A stretch of DNA of 14,844 nt from an uncultured Bacteroidales bacterium (GCA_947074245.1 CAMTOW010000013.1:1-14844), one strand, 5' to 3'; shown: positions 7,919 through 14,795, numbered from the stretch's first letter. Numbers and translations are program-made. Notes: generated by a model not told the origin, from the sequence alone.

Positions 7919-7955
7919 AAAAAAGAGCGGGTGCCTATCATCGATATGCACCCGC
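7919..7955 (-). terminator. Intrinsic terminator hairpin 16 bases before the gmd start codon
   Basis: On the minus strand GCGGGTGC (7955-7948) pairs perfectly with GCACCCGC (7934-7927), followed by TC and six T residues (7924-7919). It can end transcripts from the HU-like gene upstream. It also lies downstream of the only good gmd promoter-like sequence, so it would sit inside the gmd 5' leader and could act as an attenuator. Confidence 0.75.
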
Positions 7956-7962
7956 ATCCAAC

Positions 7963-7991
7963 AATCTTAATTTTTTGGCAAAATTAAGATT
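7963..7991. promoter_or_regulatory. 12-bp perfect palindrome overlapping the gmd -7 box
   Basis: AATCTTAATTTT (7963-7974) and AAAATTAAGATT (7980-7991) are exact inverted repeats around a five-base centre. The minus-strand -7 box (7979-7986) is within the palindrome. Placement over the core promoter and the transcription start suggests a repressor-type operator; no regulator is identified. It is not followed by a T-run on the minus strand, so it is not a second terminator in that direction. Confidence 0.55.
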
Positions 7992-8009
7992 ATTTCAAAT
8001 CGAGACAAA
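7979..8009 (-). promoter_or_regulatory. Bacteroidetes-type promoter for gmd-fcl
   Basis: The minus strand shows TTTG (8009-8006), a 19-base spacer, then TAATTTTG (7986-7979). This is a full match to the -33 TTTG / -7 TAnnTTTG consensus with normal spacing. The predicted start, near 7972, leaves a leader of about 70 bases before the gmd ATG at 7903. Confidence 0.75.
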
Positions 8010-8052
8010 CAGTGTCCTGCTTTTTTTTCAGCACAGCCGCCGATTTAACAGA

Positions 8053-8496
8053 TCACTCTTCGTTTTCGTCGTTTTCCTCCCCGTCTCCGGTATCTCCGGC
8101 ATCCGCCCTCTTGTCGGACACCAGTTCGAAGACCGGTTCACGAAGCAGGCGACGCACGGCCGCACCCGGTCGAAAACTGTATCGGACCTTCCTGATTTTG
8201 GAACGGTTGAAAAGCTCCGGTTCAAACACCTGCTCGGAGCGCATGGTGAGAAAGAGCGAGCCCAAGTCGCCAAAGCAGACCGATCGAGAGTTGGTAACCT
8301 CCATGACGACCGTCGTAATGAACGCCTGAAGCACCGCTTCGACGTCGATGTGTGAGATCGTCGATTTCGAGGCGATCTCGGTGCATAACTCATTGAACGA
8401 ACGTTCCTGCCCATACACCGTCTGAGCGGTCTGCATGAGTCCGGCCTCTCTGTCGGCCGGGTTATAACGGTTTACGATACGATATAAAACAGTCAT
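8053..8496 (-). CDS. HU-family DNA-binding protein with acidic tail (HU-like paralogue 1)
   Basis: This 147-residue protein resembles the longer Bacteroidales HU-related (HU-HIG type) proteins rather than 90-residue canonical HU. A roughly 30-residue N-terminal extension (TVLYRIVNRYNP) precedes the HU fold. Helices cover about 33-66, FGDLGSLFL (75-83) replaces the canonical GFG turn, and YSFRPGAAVRRLL (106-118) is the last helix entry. The RNP tip that normally intercalates in DNA is not visible. The C-terminus (about 131-147) is rich in Asp, Glu and Gly. It likely binds and bends DNA; whether it acts as a nucleoid or a local regulatory protein is unknown. Its FGDLGSL and FRPG blocks align position-for-position with LGELGSF and FTPG of the gene upstream, indicating tandem duplication. 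Transcription probably ends at the hairpin before gmd. Confidence 0.82.
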   Translation of the reverse strand: MTVLYRIVNRYNPADREAGLMQTAQTVYGQERSFNELCTEIASKSTISHIDVEAVLQAFITTVVMEVTNSRSVCFGDLGSLFLTMRSEQVFEPELFNRSKIRKVRYSFRPGAAVRRLLREPVFELVSDKRADAGDTGDGEENDENEE

Positions 8497-8539
8497 AGTT
8501 TTAAAAATTTAAGGTGAATAAAAAAAGTGTGTCTAATTT

Positions 8540-8584
8540 CGTCTGAACATCGAAGCCCGAAATACGGCGGGAGCGCTTCAGACG
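8540..8584. repeat. 8-bp inverted repeat between the two HU-like genes
   Basis: CGTCTGAA (8540-8547) and TTCAGACG (8577-8584) are exact inverted repeats around a 29-base GC-rich loop that can form further short pairings. They lie in the 120-base gap between the HU-like genes. On the minus strand a T-run (TTTTTTT) begins about 13 bases after the stem, too far for a classic terminator. A processing site or binding site is possible. Confidence 0.4.
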
Positions 8585-8616
8585 CAGCCACTCCCACCGA
8601 GAAAGGAACTTACCGA

Positions 8617-9150
8617 TCAATCACGCCCGGGATCGGGAGCATCGGAAGGAGCATGCGCCTCGGTAGCCGCATTGAGATGATTCGTTTGCGGAGCCGGAGC
8701 ATCCGCGGAAGCGCTCATTTCGATCGCCGCATCGCGATCGGCAACGTATCGCTTCACTTTATCACTCATCCCCACGGATGCCATATCCGCCCGTTTCAGC
8801 GCCTGTTTCAAAAGGGGACCCGGCGTAAAGATCATCTTCGGACGGCGGAGCGCCGACGCAGACCATCGAGTGGATTGAGGCACCATATCGCTCGACACAC
8901 TGATCCGGAACGAGCCCAGTTCGCCCAGCCGAACAATCCTGGAGTTGACCACGTGCTCTTCGACAATCCCGACCAGCGAGCGAATCACGCCCATCACGTC
9001 GGCAGCGGTCACCGTACAACGGTCGCTAATCTTTTTACACAATTCGCGAGTCGATATCGACTCCATCATCACTACGCGAGCCTGAAAAACGGCCGCACCA
9101 TTGGGTTGAACTAAGTTACGTCCCTGCGTAACCTGATAGTTAATTGCCAT
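8617..9150 (-). CDS. HU-family DNA-binding protein with Ala/Pro-rich tail (HU-like paralogue 2)
   Basis: This 177-residue protein is homologous to the adjacent HU-like gene. The N-terminal extension is MAINYQVTQGRNL, helices cover about 33-66, LGELGSFRI lies at 75-83, and FTPGPLLKQAL at 108-118. The central HU fold is recognisable, but the canonical RNP arm tip is absent. After the fold comes a charged segment (119-142) and then a low-complexity tail rich in Ala, Pro, Ser and Asp (about 146-177), unlike the acidic tail of its paralogue. Different tails on one duplicated fold suggest the two copies have separate roles or form a heterodimer; that is inference. The gene starts 39 bases after the small unknown gene and probably shares its transcript. 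Confidence 0.82.
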   Translation of the reverse strand: MAINYQVTQGRNLVQPNGAAVFQARVVMMESISTRELCKKISDRCTVTAADVMGVIRSLVGIVEEHVVNSRIVRLGELGSFRISVSSDMVPQSTRWSASALRRPKMIFTPGPLLKQALKRADMASVGMSDKVKRYVADRDAAIEMSASADAPAPQTNHLNAATEAHAPSDAPDPGRD

Positions 9151-9189
9151 ACTAATTCGATTTAAAGGTTTTTTTTAATAAGCCGATCC

Positions 9190-9585
9190 TCAATACGAGG
9201 TCAGCAACACTATAGATATCTCACGTGAGTCTTTCCAAACCCGTATCCGAGACGGGGCACATTCGTAATTTTCCTCCTTCGCCCATTCGAGCGGAACATG
9301 AACCTCGTCATCGTCCTCATCCGATTCATTTTCGCGAGCGCGATCGGTGAGACAGATCATCGTTTCGGGGGCAGACCGAGAGCGTTCGTCGGGAAGGGTA
9401 AAGAGGATTCCCCGCTGGAGGCGCGCCGTATCGACACAGATCTGTCGAGGGAACGTATCCTGATCGGGAGTCGCGGTTATGTTTCGGTCGGAAGCGGGCA
9501 GTCGACGCATTGCGGGTTGCCAAGCCAATCCGAGAGCCGCTCCGATGAGTCCGGCTACGGAAGCCGGCAGAATCATTTGTTTCAT
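9190..9585 (-). CDS. Small protein of unknown function with N-terminal membrane or signal segment
   Basis: I do not recognise this 131-residue protein. Residues about 4-22 (MILPASVAGLIGAALGLAW) form a hydrophobic segment rich in Gly and Ala that could be a membrane anchor or a signal peptide. The rest is polar, with a run of ten almost wholly acidic residues at about 85-94 (ENESDEDDDE) and cysteines at 50, 78 and 109. It is the first gene of the minus-strand group and lies 39 bases upstream of an HU-like gene, so it is probably co-expressed with it. A -7-like box is found 24 bases before the start codon. The long antisense reading in this region is weaker, because only this strand continues the co-directional, closely spaced gene group. 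Confidence 0.55.
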   Translation of the reverse strand: MKQMILPASVAGLIGAALGLAWQPAMRRLPASDRNITATPDQDTFPRQICVDTARLQRGILFTLPDERSRSAPETMICLTDRARENESDEDDDEVHVPLEWAKEENYECAPSRIRVWKDSREISIVLLTSY

Positions 9586-9608
9586 GGCATATCGTTTTGA
9601 TTACCTTA

Positions 9609-9616
9609 CAAATGTA
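9609..9616 (-). promoter_or_regulatory. Bacteroidetes -7 box for the small unknown gene and HU-like genes
   Basis: The minus strand reads TACATTTG, an exact TAnnTTTG match, 24 bases ahead of the start codon at 9585. The nearest TTTG upstream (9645-9642) is 25 bases away rather than 19-21, so the -33 half is not well supported. Confidence 0.45.
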
Positions 9617-9671
9617 GAACAGCCCCCAATTACGGAGTCCGCAAAGAGCCTGATTCAGACCATCTCCGGCG

Positions 9672-9711
9672 AACATTGGCAAACATTGTCTAACATTGTC
9701 TACCATTGGCA
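9672..9711. repeat. Four tandem 10-bp repeats
   Basis: Four head-to-tail units follow each other without gaps: AACATTGGCA (9672), AACATTGTCT (9682), AACATTGTCT (9692) and ACCATTGGCA (9702). The core CATTG recurs every 10 bases, close to one helical turn, so a protein could bind all four on one face of the DNA. They lie 56-95 bases upstream of the minus-strand -7 box at 9609-9616. Confidence 0.8.
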
Positions 9712-9761
9712 CAAAGGAACCAAACGAGATTTTTTCGGTCGTTTTCGCACCATTTCACACC

Positions 9762-9786
9762 AAAACAGCCTAAAACCACCTAAAAA
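9762..9786. other. A-tracts phased at 10 bp, predicted bent DNA
   Basis: Runs of A at 9762-9765, 9772-9775 and 9782-9786 begin exactly 10 bases apart within a CC(T)AAAAC pattern. T-runs at 9730-9735 and 9742-9745 lie just before them. Helically phased A-tracts are known to curve DNA. The block is adjacent to the 10-bp repeats and upstream of genes for HU-like proteins, a family that prefers bent DNA. Confidence 0.5.
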
Positions 9787-10042
9787 CGAGCGGATGTCAG
9801 GCAGAAAAACGGGAAGGAAAGACGCGATATGAGGTATCGGATCGGGCAAATCCCCGGAGAAACCGACTCAACGAAGGAATATGCCGAACCGACGTGAAAG
9901 GAAAGAGAGCGATTTCCCCTCTTATATAATAAGGTGTAGCATGAGAAAGCGGGGTACGTCGACTCGGAAGCGGTCGGAGGAAGCGTGACAGAACGGATGA
10001 ATAGCGACTTTATTTTTGTTAAAAGCGCAGGTAATAGTTAAA

Positions 10043-10180
10043 TAAATTTGCGTTAAGAATTAAGATATATCCAATCCAAATAGGGTAGATAGCTGAACCA
10101 TACCCTTTTAAAGCTTATCTTAGTCTGAATCTAAATTAACAGACAATTAAAAAAATCAAAAGTTAATCTACTGTTTTTTT
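10043..10180 (+). ncRNA. Possible structured leader or small RNA (tentative)
   Basis: A -7-like box TAAATTTG (10043-10050) is followed by nested inverted repeats: TAAGATA (10061-10067) with TATCTTA (10116-10122), and inside them AGGGTA (10082-10087) with TACCCT (10101-10106). A short GTCTG/CAGAC pair comes next, then CTG and seven T residues (10174-10180). The stems are short and AT-rich and no known RNA family is recognised. It could equally be chance structure in AT-rich promoter DNA. Confidence 0.2.
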
Positions 10181-10193
10181 CGCTTAAAAAAAC

Positions 10194-10201
10194 TAATTTT
10201 G
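10194..10201 (+). promoter_or_regulatory. Bacteroidetes -7 box for the outer-membrane gene group
   Basis: TAATTTTG matches TAnnTTTG exactly and lies 80 bases before the start codon at 10282. About 20 bases upstream the sequence is ACTG, a poor match to the TTTG -33 element. A transcript from here would have a leader of about 70 bases and would serve the three plus-strand genes. Confidence 0.45.
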
Positions 10202-10281
10202 CGCCGTGCTTATTTTATTTTGCCAAAAAACCAAAAGTTCGTCAGTAGTTCTCAACGAAGTGAATTGATTTATACCAACTT

Positions 10282-10833
10282 ATGAATACGTATCAGAAAA
10301 AAAGCGTGCGAACGCTTCTCTTATTTCTGTTGAGTTGTTCGTTCCTGCCGGCCGCAGCGCAACGCATAGCCATAGAAACCAATACCGTACAATGGGCCAC
10401 CATGGCACCGAATATCGGTTTTCAATTATTCCTGAGCGAGCGCATCTCGATGGACCTTTCGGTCGGGGGATGTCCCTTCAAGCTCGGTAAGTTCCAACCC
10501 AAATATATGCTCGTCACCCCACAGGTGCGTTATTGGTTCGGTCGTCCCCTGACCGGTCATTACGTGGGCGTACTGGCCCCCTTCACCGATTACAACATGC
10601 GTTTCAACGAAAACATGTATAAAGGAGAAGCGGTGGGCTTCGGCGCGTCGTACGGCTACTACTGGGTCTTGAATCGCCGCTGGAGCATGGGCGTAACGGC
10701 AGGCGTAGGAGTCGCTCGTTACCGTCAGTTCAAGTACAAGCATGGCGAAGAGCGTCCACAGGAGCCGAATCAGGTGGGATGGACGGCAGCGCCGTTGAAT
10801 CTGGCGTTCAACTTCAGTTACATTCTGAAATAA
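10282..10833 (+). CDS. DUF3575-type exported protein, small outer-membrane barrel
   Basis: This 183-residue protein starts with a signal peptide: Lys/Arg-rich start, hydrophobic TLLLFLLSCSFLPAAA, likely cleavage near residue 26-27. The mature part begins RIAIETNTVQWATMAPNIGF and continues as alternating beta strands with aromatic girdles (VTPQVRYWFG, GFGASYGYYW, WSMGVTAGVGVARYRQF), ending in an aromatic strand (NLAFNFSYILK). This matches DUF3575 proteins of Bacteroidetes, which are predicted outer-membrane barrels often found near OmpA-like or fimbrial genes. The molecular role is not established. The next gene starts seven bases after its stop codon, so the two are almost certainly one operon. 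Confidence 0.8.
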   Translation: MNTYQKKSVRTLLLFLLSCSFLPAAAQRIAIETNTVQWATMAPNIGFQLFLSERISMDLSVGGCPFKLGKFQPKYMLVTPQVRYWFGRPLTGHYVGVLAPFTDYNMRFNENMYKGEAVGFGASYGYYWVLNRRWSMGVTAGVGVARYRQFKYKHGEERPQEPNQVGWTAAPLNLAFNFSYILK

Positions 10834-10840
10834 CACCCGT

Positions 10841-12829
10841 ATGAAACATAAAATCTTATTATTTCTTTTATTGCTTGTGTCGAACGCCTCGTTCGCACAG
10901 ATGATGCGTGTCCAGGGTCAGGTGATCGACGAAAAGAAGTCACCCCTTGCCGGCGCGCTGATTTCGCATCCCGAGACCTTCGAGGTATTGGGAGCAACGG
11001 ATGACGACGGACATTTCTCGATTCTCGTCGATAAAAACGCCACGCTCCTTTTCTCGAGTATCGGTTGTGAAGACCAAAACGTGAAAGTGCGCGGACGTCA
11101 GGAGTTGAAAGTGACGTTAGCCTCGGAAGCGATCCGCCTGAACGAGGTTCAGGTCGTGGCTCAGGTAAAAAACAAAGTGATTCCGGAACCGACGGATATC
11201 GAGGTAAAGGGTAACTATTTCCACCTCCGCACCCGTTTCCGTATTCCGAACGCCCTTTTCAAAAGCAATACGCGCCTGATCATCCAACCGTTCATCTATG
11301 ACGTAACGGCGCGCAAACGCACCGAACTGATCCCGTTCGTCTTCGATGGACAGCAATACGCGATCACGCAGGAGCGCATGTATAACTTCAACATCACGCA
11401 AGACCCGCTTCACTCGTACGTAGAGGTGCAGGTGCAGCGTAAAGACGGCGAGCTGATCCCCTATCACGATTCGCTCTATGTCGAGAACCCGAAACATGAC
11501 TTCCGCGCCGACGTATTGATGTCGCTGGAAAACTACAATACGATCCTGTATACCGACAGTTTCGTAATCGCCCGCGGTACGGTGAATCCGCTCCGCTTCT
11601 TCCAGTTCAACCTTGCTTCATCGGATCTTACCGACGAACAGTATATCCCCAAACCCGCGTTGCAGCTTCGTAACGACAAGGGGGAAATGAAACTGACCTT
11701 CGAACCGGGCAAATCGGTCGTGAACCTAAGCGACGAAACCAACAACCGAGAGATCGGCAAGTTGCGCGACCGTCTGCGTATGATCGAATCGAATCCGGAC
11801 TGCCAACTTCAGGCGTTCCACATCATGGGTACGGCATCCCCAGAGGGTAGCCACGCCACGAACGTGGACCTTTCGAAGAAACGTATGAAGAGCGCGATCG
11901 ATATGATCCTAAACGAGCTCTCGCATGAAACCCGTCAGAACCTATCCGTGAAAAGCGACGCGCAAGTAGAGGACTGGAACGCGGTGATCCGCCTGATGGA
12001 AGCCGATTCGCTTCCGCAAGCAGCCGAACTACGCGATATCGTGACCAAATTCCCGAACAACCCCGACGGACAATTCTTCAAGATCCGCAACCTATCCTAT
12101 TATCGTTCGGTCATCGTCGAGAAATACCTAACCCGTCTTCGTCGCGTAGAGTATCAGTTCGAATACTCCGTGTTCCGTACGCTCCATGACAACGAGATCA
12201 TCGATCTGTACCGGAACAACCCAAGCGAGCTGACCCGTTACGAATACTACCGATTGATGGAGATGGCGAAAACGCCGGAAGAGAAATACAAAATGTGTCA
12301 GGAAGCCCTTGAGAAATATCCACGATTCATGTTCGCAGCGAACCGTCTGGCCATGATGAACCTGGAGAAACGTCAACCGGACTACACCGTTCTGGAACCG
12401 TTCGTCAATCAGAAAGCACCCGTAGAGGTCTTGATGAACCAAACGGTAACGTTGCTCAACCAGCAGTTGTACACGAAAGCCGATTCGGTAGCCGCGCTGA
12501 TGCCGGTGACTCCACAAACCGAAGAGGTACGTTCGATCTCCGCGATCCTGAACGGACAGTACGAACTCGGGCTAGCCCGCGCCGCACAAGAGGGGGGACT
12601 CAACGAAGTATTGATCCTACTTGCCGCGAAGAAGAACCAGGAAGCGTATGAGAAATCGCTCGGACTGTCGGGTGACGTAGCCGTACACGAATACGTGAAA
12701 GCGGTAGCCGCCAACCGACTGGACAAAGTGATGGAAGCACTCCTACATATCGAGAACGCCATGGATATGGATCCGACCCTGCGTGAAGTCGCGCAAGTCG
12801 ACGGAGACGTACTCGACCTATTGGAATAA
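10841..12829 (+). CDS. Exported protein with carboxypeptidase-regulatory-like, OmpA-like and helical domains
   Basis: This 662-residue protein has a signal peptide at residues 1-19 (cleavage near SFA-Q20). Residues about 23-95 match a carboxypeptidase-regulatory-like beta sandwich (VQGQVIDEKKSPLAGALI, DDDGHFSI, LFSSIGCEDQ). Residues 120-285 form an uncharacterised beta-rich part. Residues about 286-358 resemble an OmpA C-terminal domain: FEPGKSVVNL, then HIMGTASPEGSHATNVDLSK and KRMKSA, the G-T-x-S-x-E-G...N..LS..R pattern that in OmpA contacts peptidoglycan. From about 370 to 662 it is helical with TPR-like spacing (EEKYKMCQEALEKYPRFMFA, LLAAKKNQEAYEKSL). It probably bridges periplasmic wall and outer membrane and scaffolds partners; that role is inferred. 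No fimbrillin gene is visible in the window, so a fimbrial link is unproven. Confidence 0.75.
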   Translation: MKHKILLFLLLLVSNASFAQMMRVQGQVIDEKKSPLAGALISHPETFEVLGATDDDGHFSILVDKNATLLFSSIGCEDQNVKVRGRQELKVTLASEAIRLNEVQVVAQVKNKVIPEPTDIEVKGNYFHLRTRFRIPNALFKSNTRLIIQPFIYDVTARKRTELIPFVFDGQQYAITQERMYNFNITQDPLHSYVEVQVQRKDGELIPYHDSLYVENPKHDFRADVLMSLENYNTILYTDSFVIARGTVNPLRFFQFNLASSDLTDEQYIPKPALQLRNDKGEMKLTFEPGKSVVNLSDETNNREIGKLRDRLRMIESNPDCQLQAFHIMGTASPEGSHATNVDLSKKRMKSAIDMILNELSHETRQNLSVKSDAQVEDWNAVIRLMEADSLPQAAELRDIVTKFPNNPDGQFFKIRNLSYYRSVIVEKYLTRLRRVEYQFEYSVFRTLHDNEIIDLYRNNPSELTRYEYYRLMEMAKTPEEKYKMCQEALEKYPRFMFAANRLAMMNLEKRQPDYTVLEPFVNQKAPVEVLMNQTVTLLNQQLYTKADSVAALMPVTPQTEEVRSISAILNGQYELGLARAAQEGGLNEVLILLAAKKNQEAYEKSLGLSGDVAVHEYVKAVAANRLDKVMEALLHIENAMDMDPTLREVAQVDGDVLDLLE

Positions 12830-12841
12830 TCATACAACCTC

Positions 12842-12858
12842 GCGGAGCCCGGCTTCGC
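12842..12858 (+). other. Short GC-rich hairpin between second and third genes of the group
   Basis: GCGGAGC (12842-12848) pairs with GCTTCGC (12852-12858), seven pairs including one G-T, around a three-base loop in the 45-base gap. No T-run follows. It may stabilise an mRNA end or tune expression of the third gene; it could also be chance. Confidence 0.3.
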
Positions 12859-12874
12859 TCAATGAAACTTGAAC

Positions 12875-14795
12875 ATGAACCAAACCCTGAAATATTCACT
12901 TGTGGCGATCTGCGCACTGGGAGGAAGCACGCTTACCGCCCAGGAGAACGATAAACCGCGCATCAACGCCCTACAACATACCTTACAAAAACGTCCGAAG
13001 ACGGGACGGCTCGATTCGACCCGTTTCGCCGACCACACCTTCCTATCGGTGGGGGCCGGACCCGAGCTGATGCTCTATGAGAACAATACCTTCAGCGGGC
13101 ATCGCTGGGGAGCCGCCGGAAACGTATCGTTCGGAAAATGGTTCGACGCGGTGCAAGGAGGACGAATCAGTCTTGACGCCGGCTTTCTGGGTCGCGTACA
13201 AAGCGATTCGATCCTGGGGCGCTCCATGCGTGTCGGGATGATGGCCGATTACCTGATCAATATGAGCGCGCTGGGCTGGGGTTACGATCCCGGACGCCGT
13301 TTCGAACTGATCTGGTTCGCCGGCGTCGGAGGGAACTACTCGATGCTCCGTGAGAACGAAGGTTTCGCCTGGGCAGCCCGTACCGGGTTTCAGGCGCGTC
13401 TGCGTCTGAGCCGGATGACCTCGATCTATTTGGAACCCCGCGTCACGTTTTACGGCGACAAGATCGACCATACTTCCAACTGGAGAAAATACAATCTTGC
13501 TCCATCCCTGATGGCAGGGGTCAGCTACCAAATGATTCCGCTGGCGGAGCGATTGAAAGATCCGGAGTTCCTGAAAGGAACCTTCTTCGAGAATACCTTC
13601 TTCACCGTAGGGGGCGGAATGCAAACCCTGATCGCCAACCGAATGGCACGCGACAGCTGGTGGCGATCCACCGGTGCAAGCTTTCTGTTCGGTATGGGGA
13701 AATGGTTCACTCCGGCATCGGGTATCCGCTTGAGCGGACAGGGAGGATATCTCCCCTGGATCCATGCCGATGAAGAGGACGCGCGTCTGAAAATGATGAG
13801 CGTGAGTCTGGATTATATCCTAAACGCCAACGCAGCCTTCGGCGGATTCGCCGAACCGCAATTGTTCCAACTGAACCTACTTGCCGGTATCAATGCCGCA
13901 TTTCCCGATAAAAAAGACGGACTCGGCACCGCACTAGGCGTCGGCGTCGGTATGCAGGCCGGAGTACGGATCAATCCGAGCACTATGTTGTTCGTTGAAC
14001 CGCGCCTGAACGCCTATCAAGGAAAATACGCCAACGACTTCACCCGAAAAGGATTAAACCTTCAGAGTCAGGTGATGTTCGGATTAACCTACAACCGTTT
14101 GTCGAAAGAGCAACGTAAGAACGACACGTTCGATACGAGCGGACTTGACGACAATCTGTTCGTATCGTTCGGGGGCGGCGTACAAACGCTGATCAACGAC
14201 GAGAAGAGCCAACTGAAAGCGAAAGACCTGTTTCGCCCGTATCTGACCGCCGCAATCGGAAAATGGTTCAATCCCTATTCGGGAGTGCGCCTTCGCGCCG
14301 AAGCGGGATCGATCGGCGAGATCAACAGCGGCGGCAACCCCGCTATCCCCAAGACGGCAGGTATCGGACTCGATTATATCTTCAATATCTCACACGCCAT
14401 GGCCGGATACGATCCGAACTCCCGCTTTATGCTGACTATGGGAGTCGGGCCAACCATGCTTTGGAAAACCGGAGAGAACCGAGGATTCAAATACGGAGCC
14501 GACGCATCGGTACAAGCAACCTGGTTCGTTCATCCTCAGTTGGGACTTTACGTAGAACCGAGAATCGGGATGTATCAGGATAATCTGACCCATAGCGAAC
14601 CCGTAGTAGCCGGAGTGGATCTTCGCGCATCGGTGAACGCCGGACTTTACTGGCGCTTTAAAAACTATGATAAGAAAAACAATCATCTGTTGTTTGAAGC
14701 CGCCGAATTTGAAGGCGGATTCATGTCGGTAGGAGCCGGAGTCGGATCTATCGTAAACAGCGCCCAGAATCAATGGAGAATGGGTACAGTCGCTC
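12875..14795 (+). CDS. Tandem-repeat outer-membrane beta-barrel-like protein, 3' partial
   Basis: The start is the ATG at 12875; a TTG two codons earlier is less likely. The signal peptide spans about residues 1-23 (YSLVAICALGGSTLTA, then Q). After a short linker come tandem units of about 187 residues, beginning near residues 56, 242, 429 and 616, each opening with a [FL]-x-[ST]-[VF]-G-x-G pattern. The units share GKWF (87-90, 275-278, 462-465), DY[IL] followed by N, and EPR (187-189, 375-377, 561-563). Each unit also looks like two related halves, so the array may be a nested duplication. Alternating strands and many Gly and aromatic residues suggest outer-membrane barrel folds; I cannot name a family. 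It follows the OmpA-like gene by 45 bases. True coding sequence stops at about residue 640; the reading frame beyond is adapter sequence. Confidence 0.72.
13040..14795 (+). repeat. Three and a part coding repeats of about 560 bases
   Basis: Units start at about 13040, 13598, 14159 and 14720 and encode the tandem modules of the exported protein. They are diverged at the DNA level, recognisable mainly from the protein (GKWF, DY, EPR and the opening G-x-G motif), so the duplication is old. The fourth unit is cut after about 75 bases by the adapter junction. Confidence 0.75.

Larger units (their letters stand above)
9586..10281. other. Roughly 700-base non-coding region between divergent gene groups
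   Basis: No convincing gene, tRNA or known RNA family is seen on either strand. The stretch holds a minus-strand -7-like box for the small unknown gene, four tandem 10-bp repeats (9672-9711), A-tracts spaced by 10 bases (9762-9786), a largely featureless part (about 9790-10010), an AT-rich segment with nested inverted repeats (10043-10180), and a plus-strand -7-like box for the DUF3575-type gene. The longest small reading frame with an ATG is 35 codons (9881-9988) and lacks support. Confidence 0.6.

Noticed and set aside
7904..7957. N-terminal extension of gmd by 18 codons
   Set aside because: It would be encoded by the leader hairpin and terminator; family proteins begin at the MNKVALITG methionine.
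7981..8052. A separate terminator for the HU-like gene directly after its stop codon
   Set aside because: The run of eight A/T bases near 8031 is on the wrong strand for a minus-strand terminator and has no stem before it; the hairpin at 7919-7955 is the better candidate.
9298..9832. Plus-strand reading frames overlapping the small unknown gene and its promoter region
   Set aside because: They run across the 10-bp repeats and promoter-like box, have no signal or domain, and break the co-directional gene group.
9881..9988. 35-codon Arg/Lys-rich mini reading frame (starts MPNRRERKES)
   Set aside because: It is short, has no neighbour support and no clear promoter or family; chance is as likely.
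12869..12874. TTG start two codons before the ATG of the repeat-barrel gene
   Set aside because: The ATG at 12875 gives a normal signal peptide, so the alternative codon is not needed.
13043..13765. 240-codon antisense frame within the repeat-barrel gene
   Set aside because: It is a shadow of the repeat-bearing coding strand, whose motifs recur in register; the antisense translation has none.
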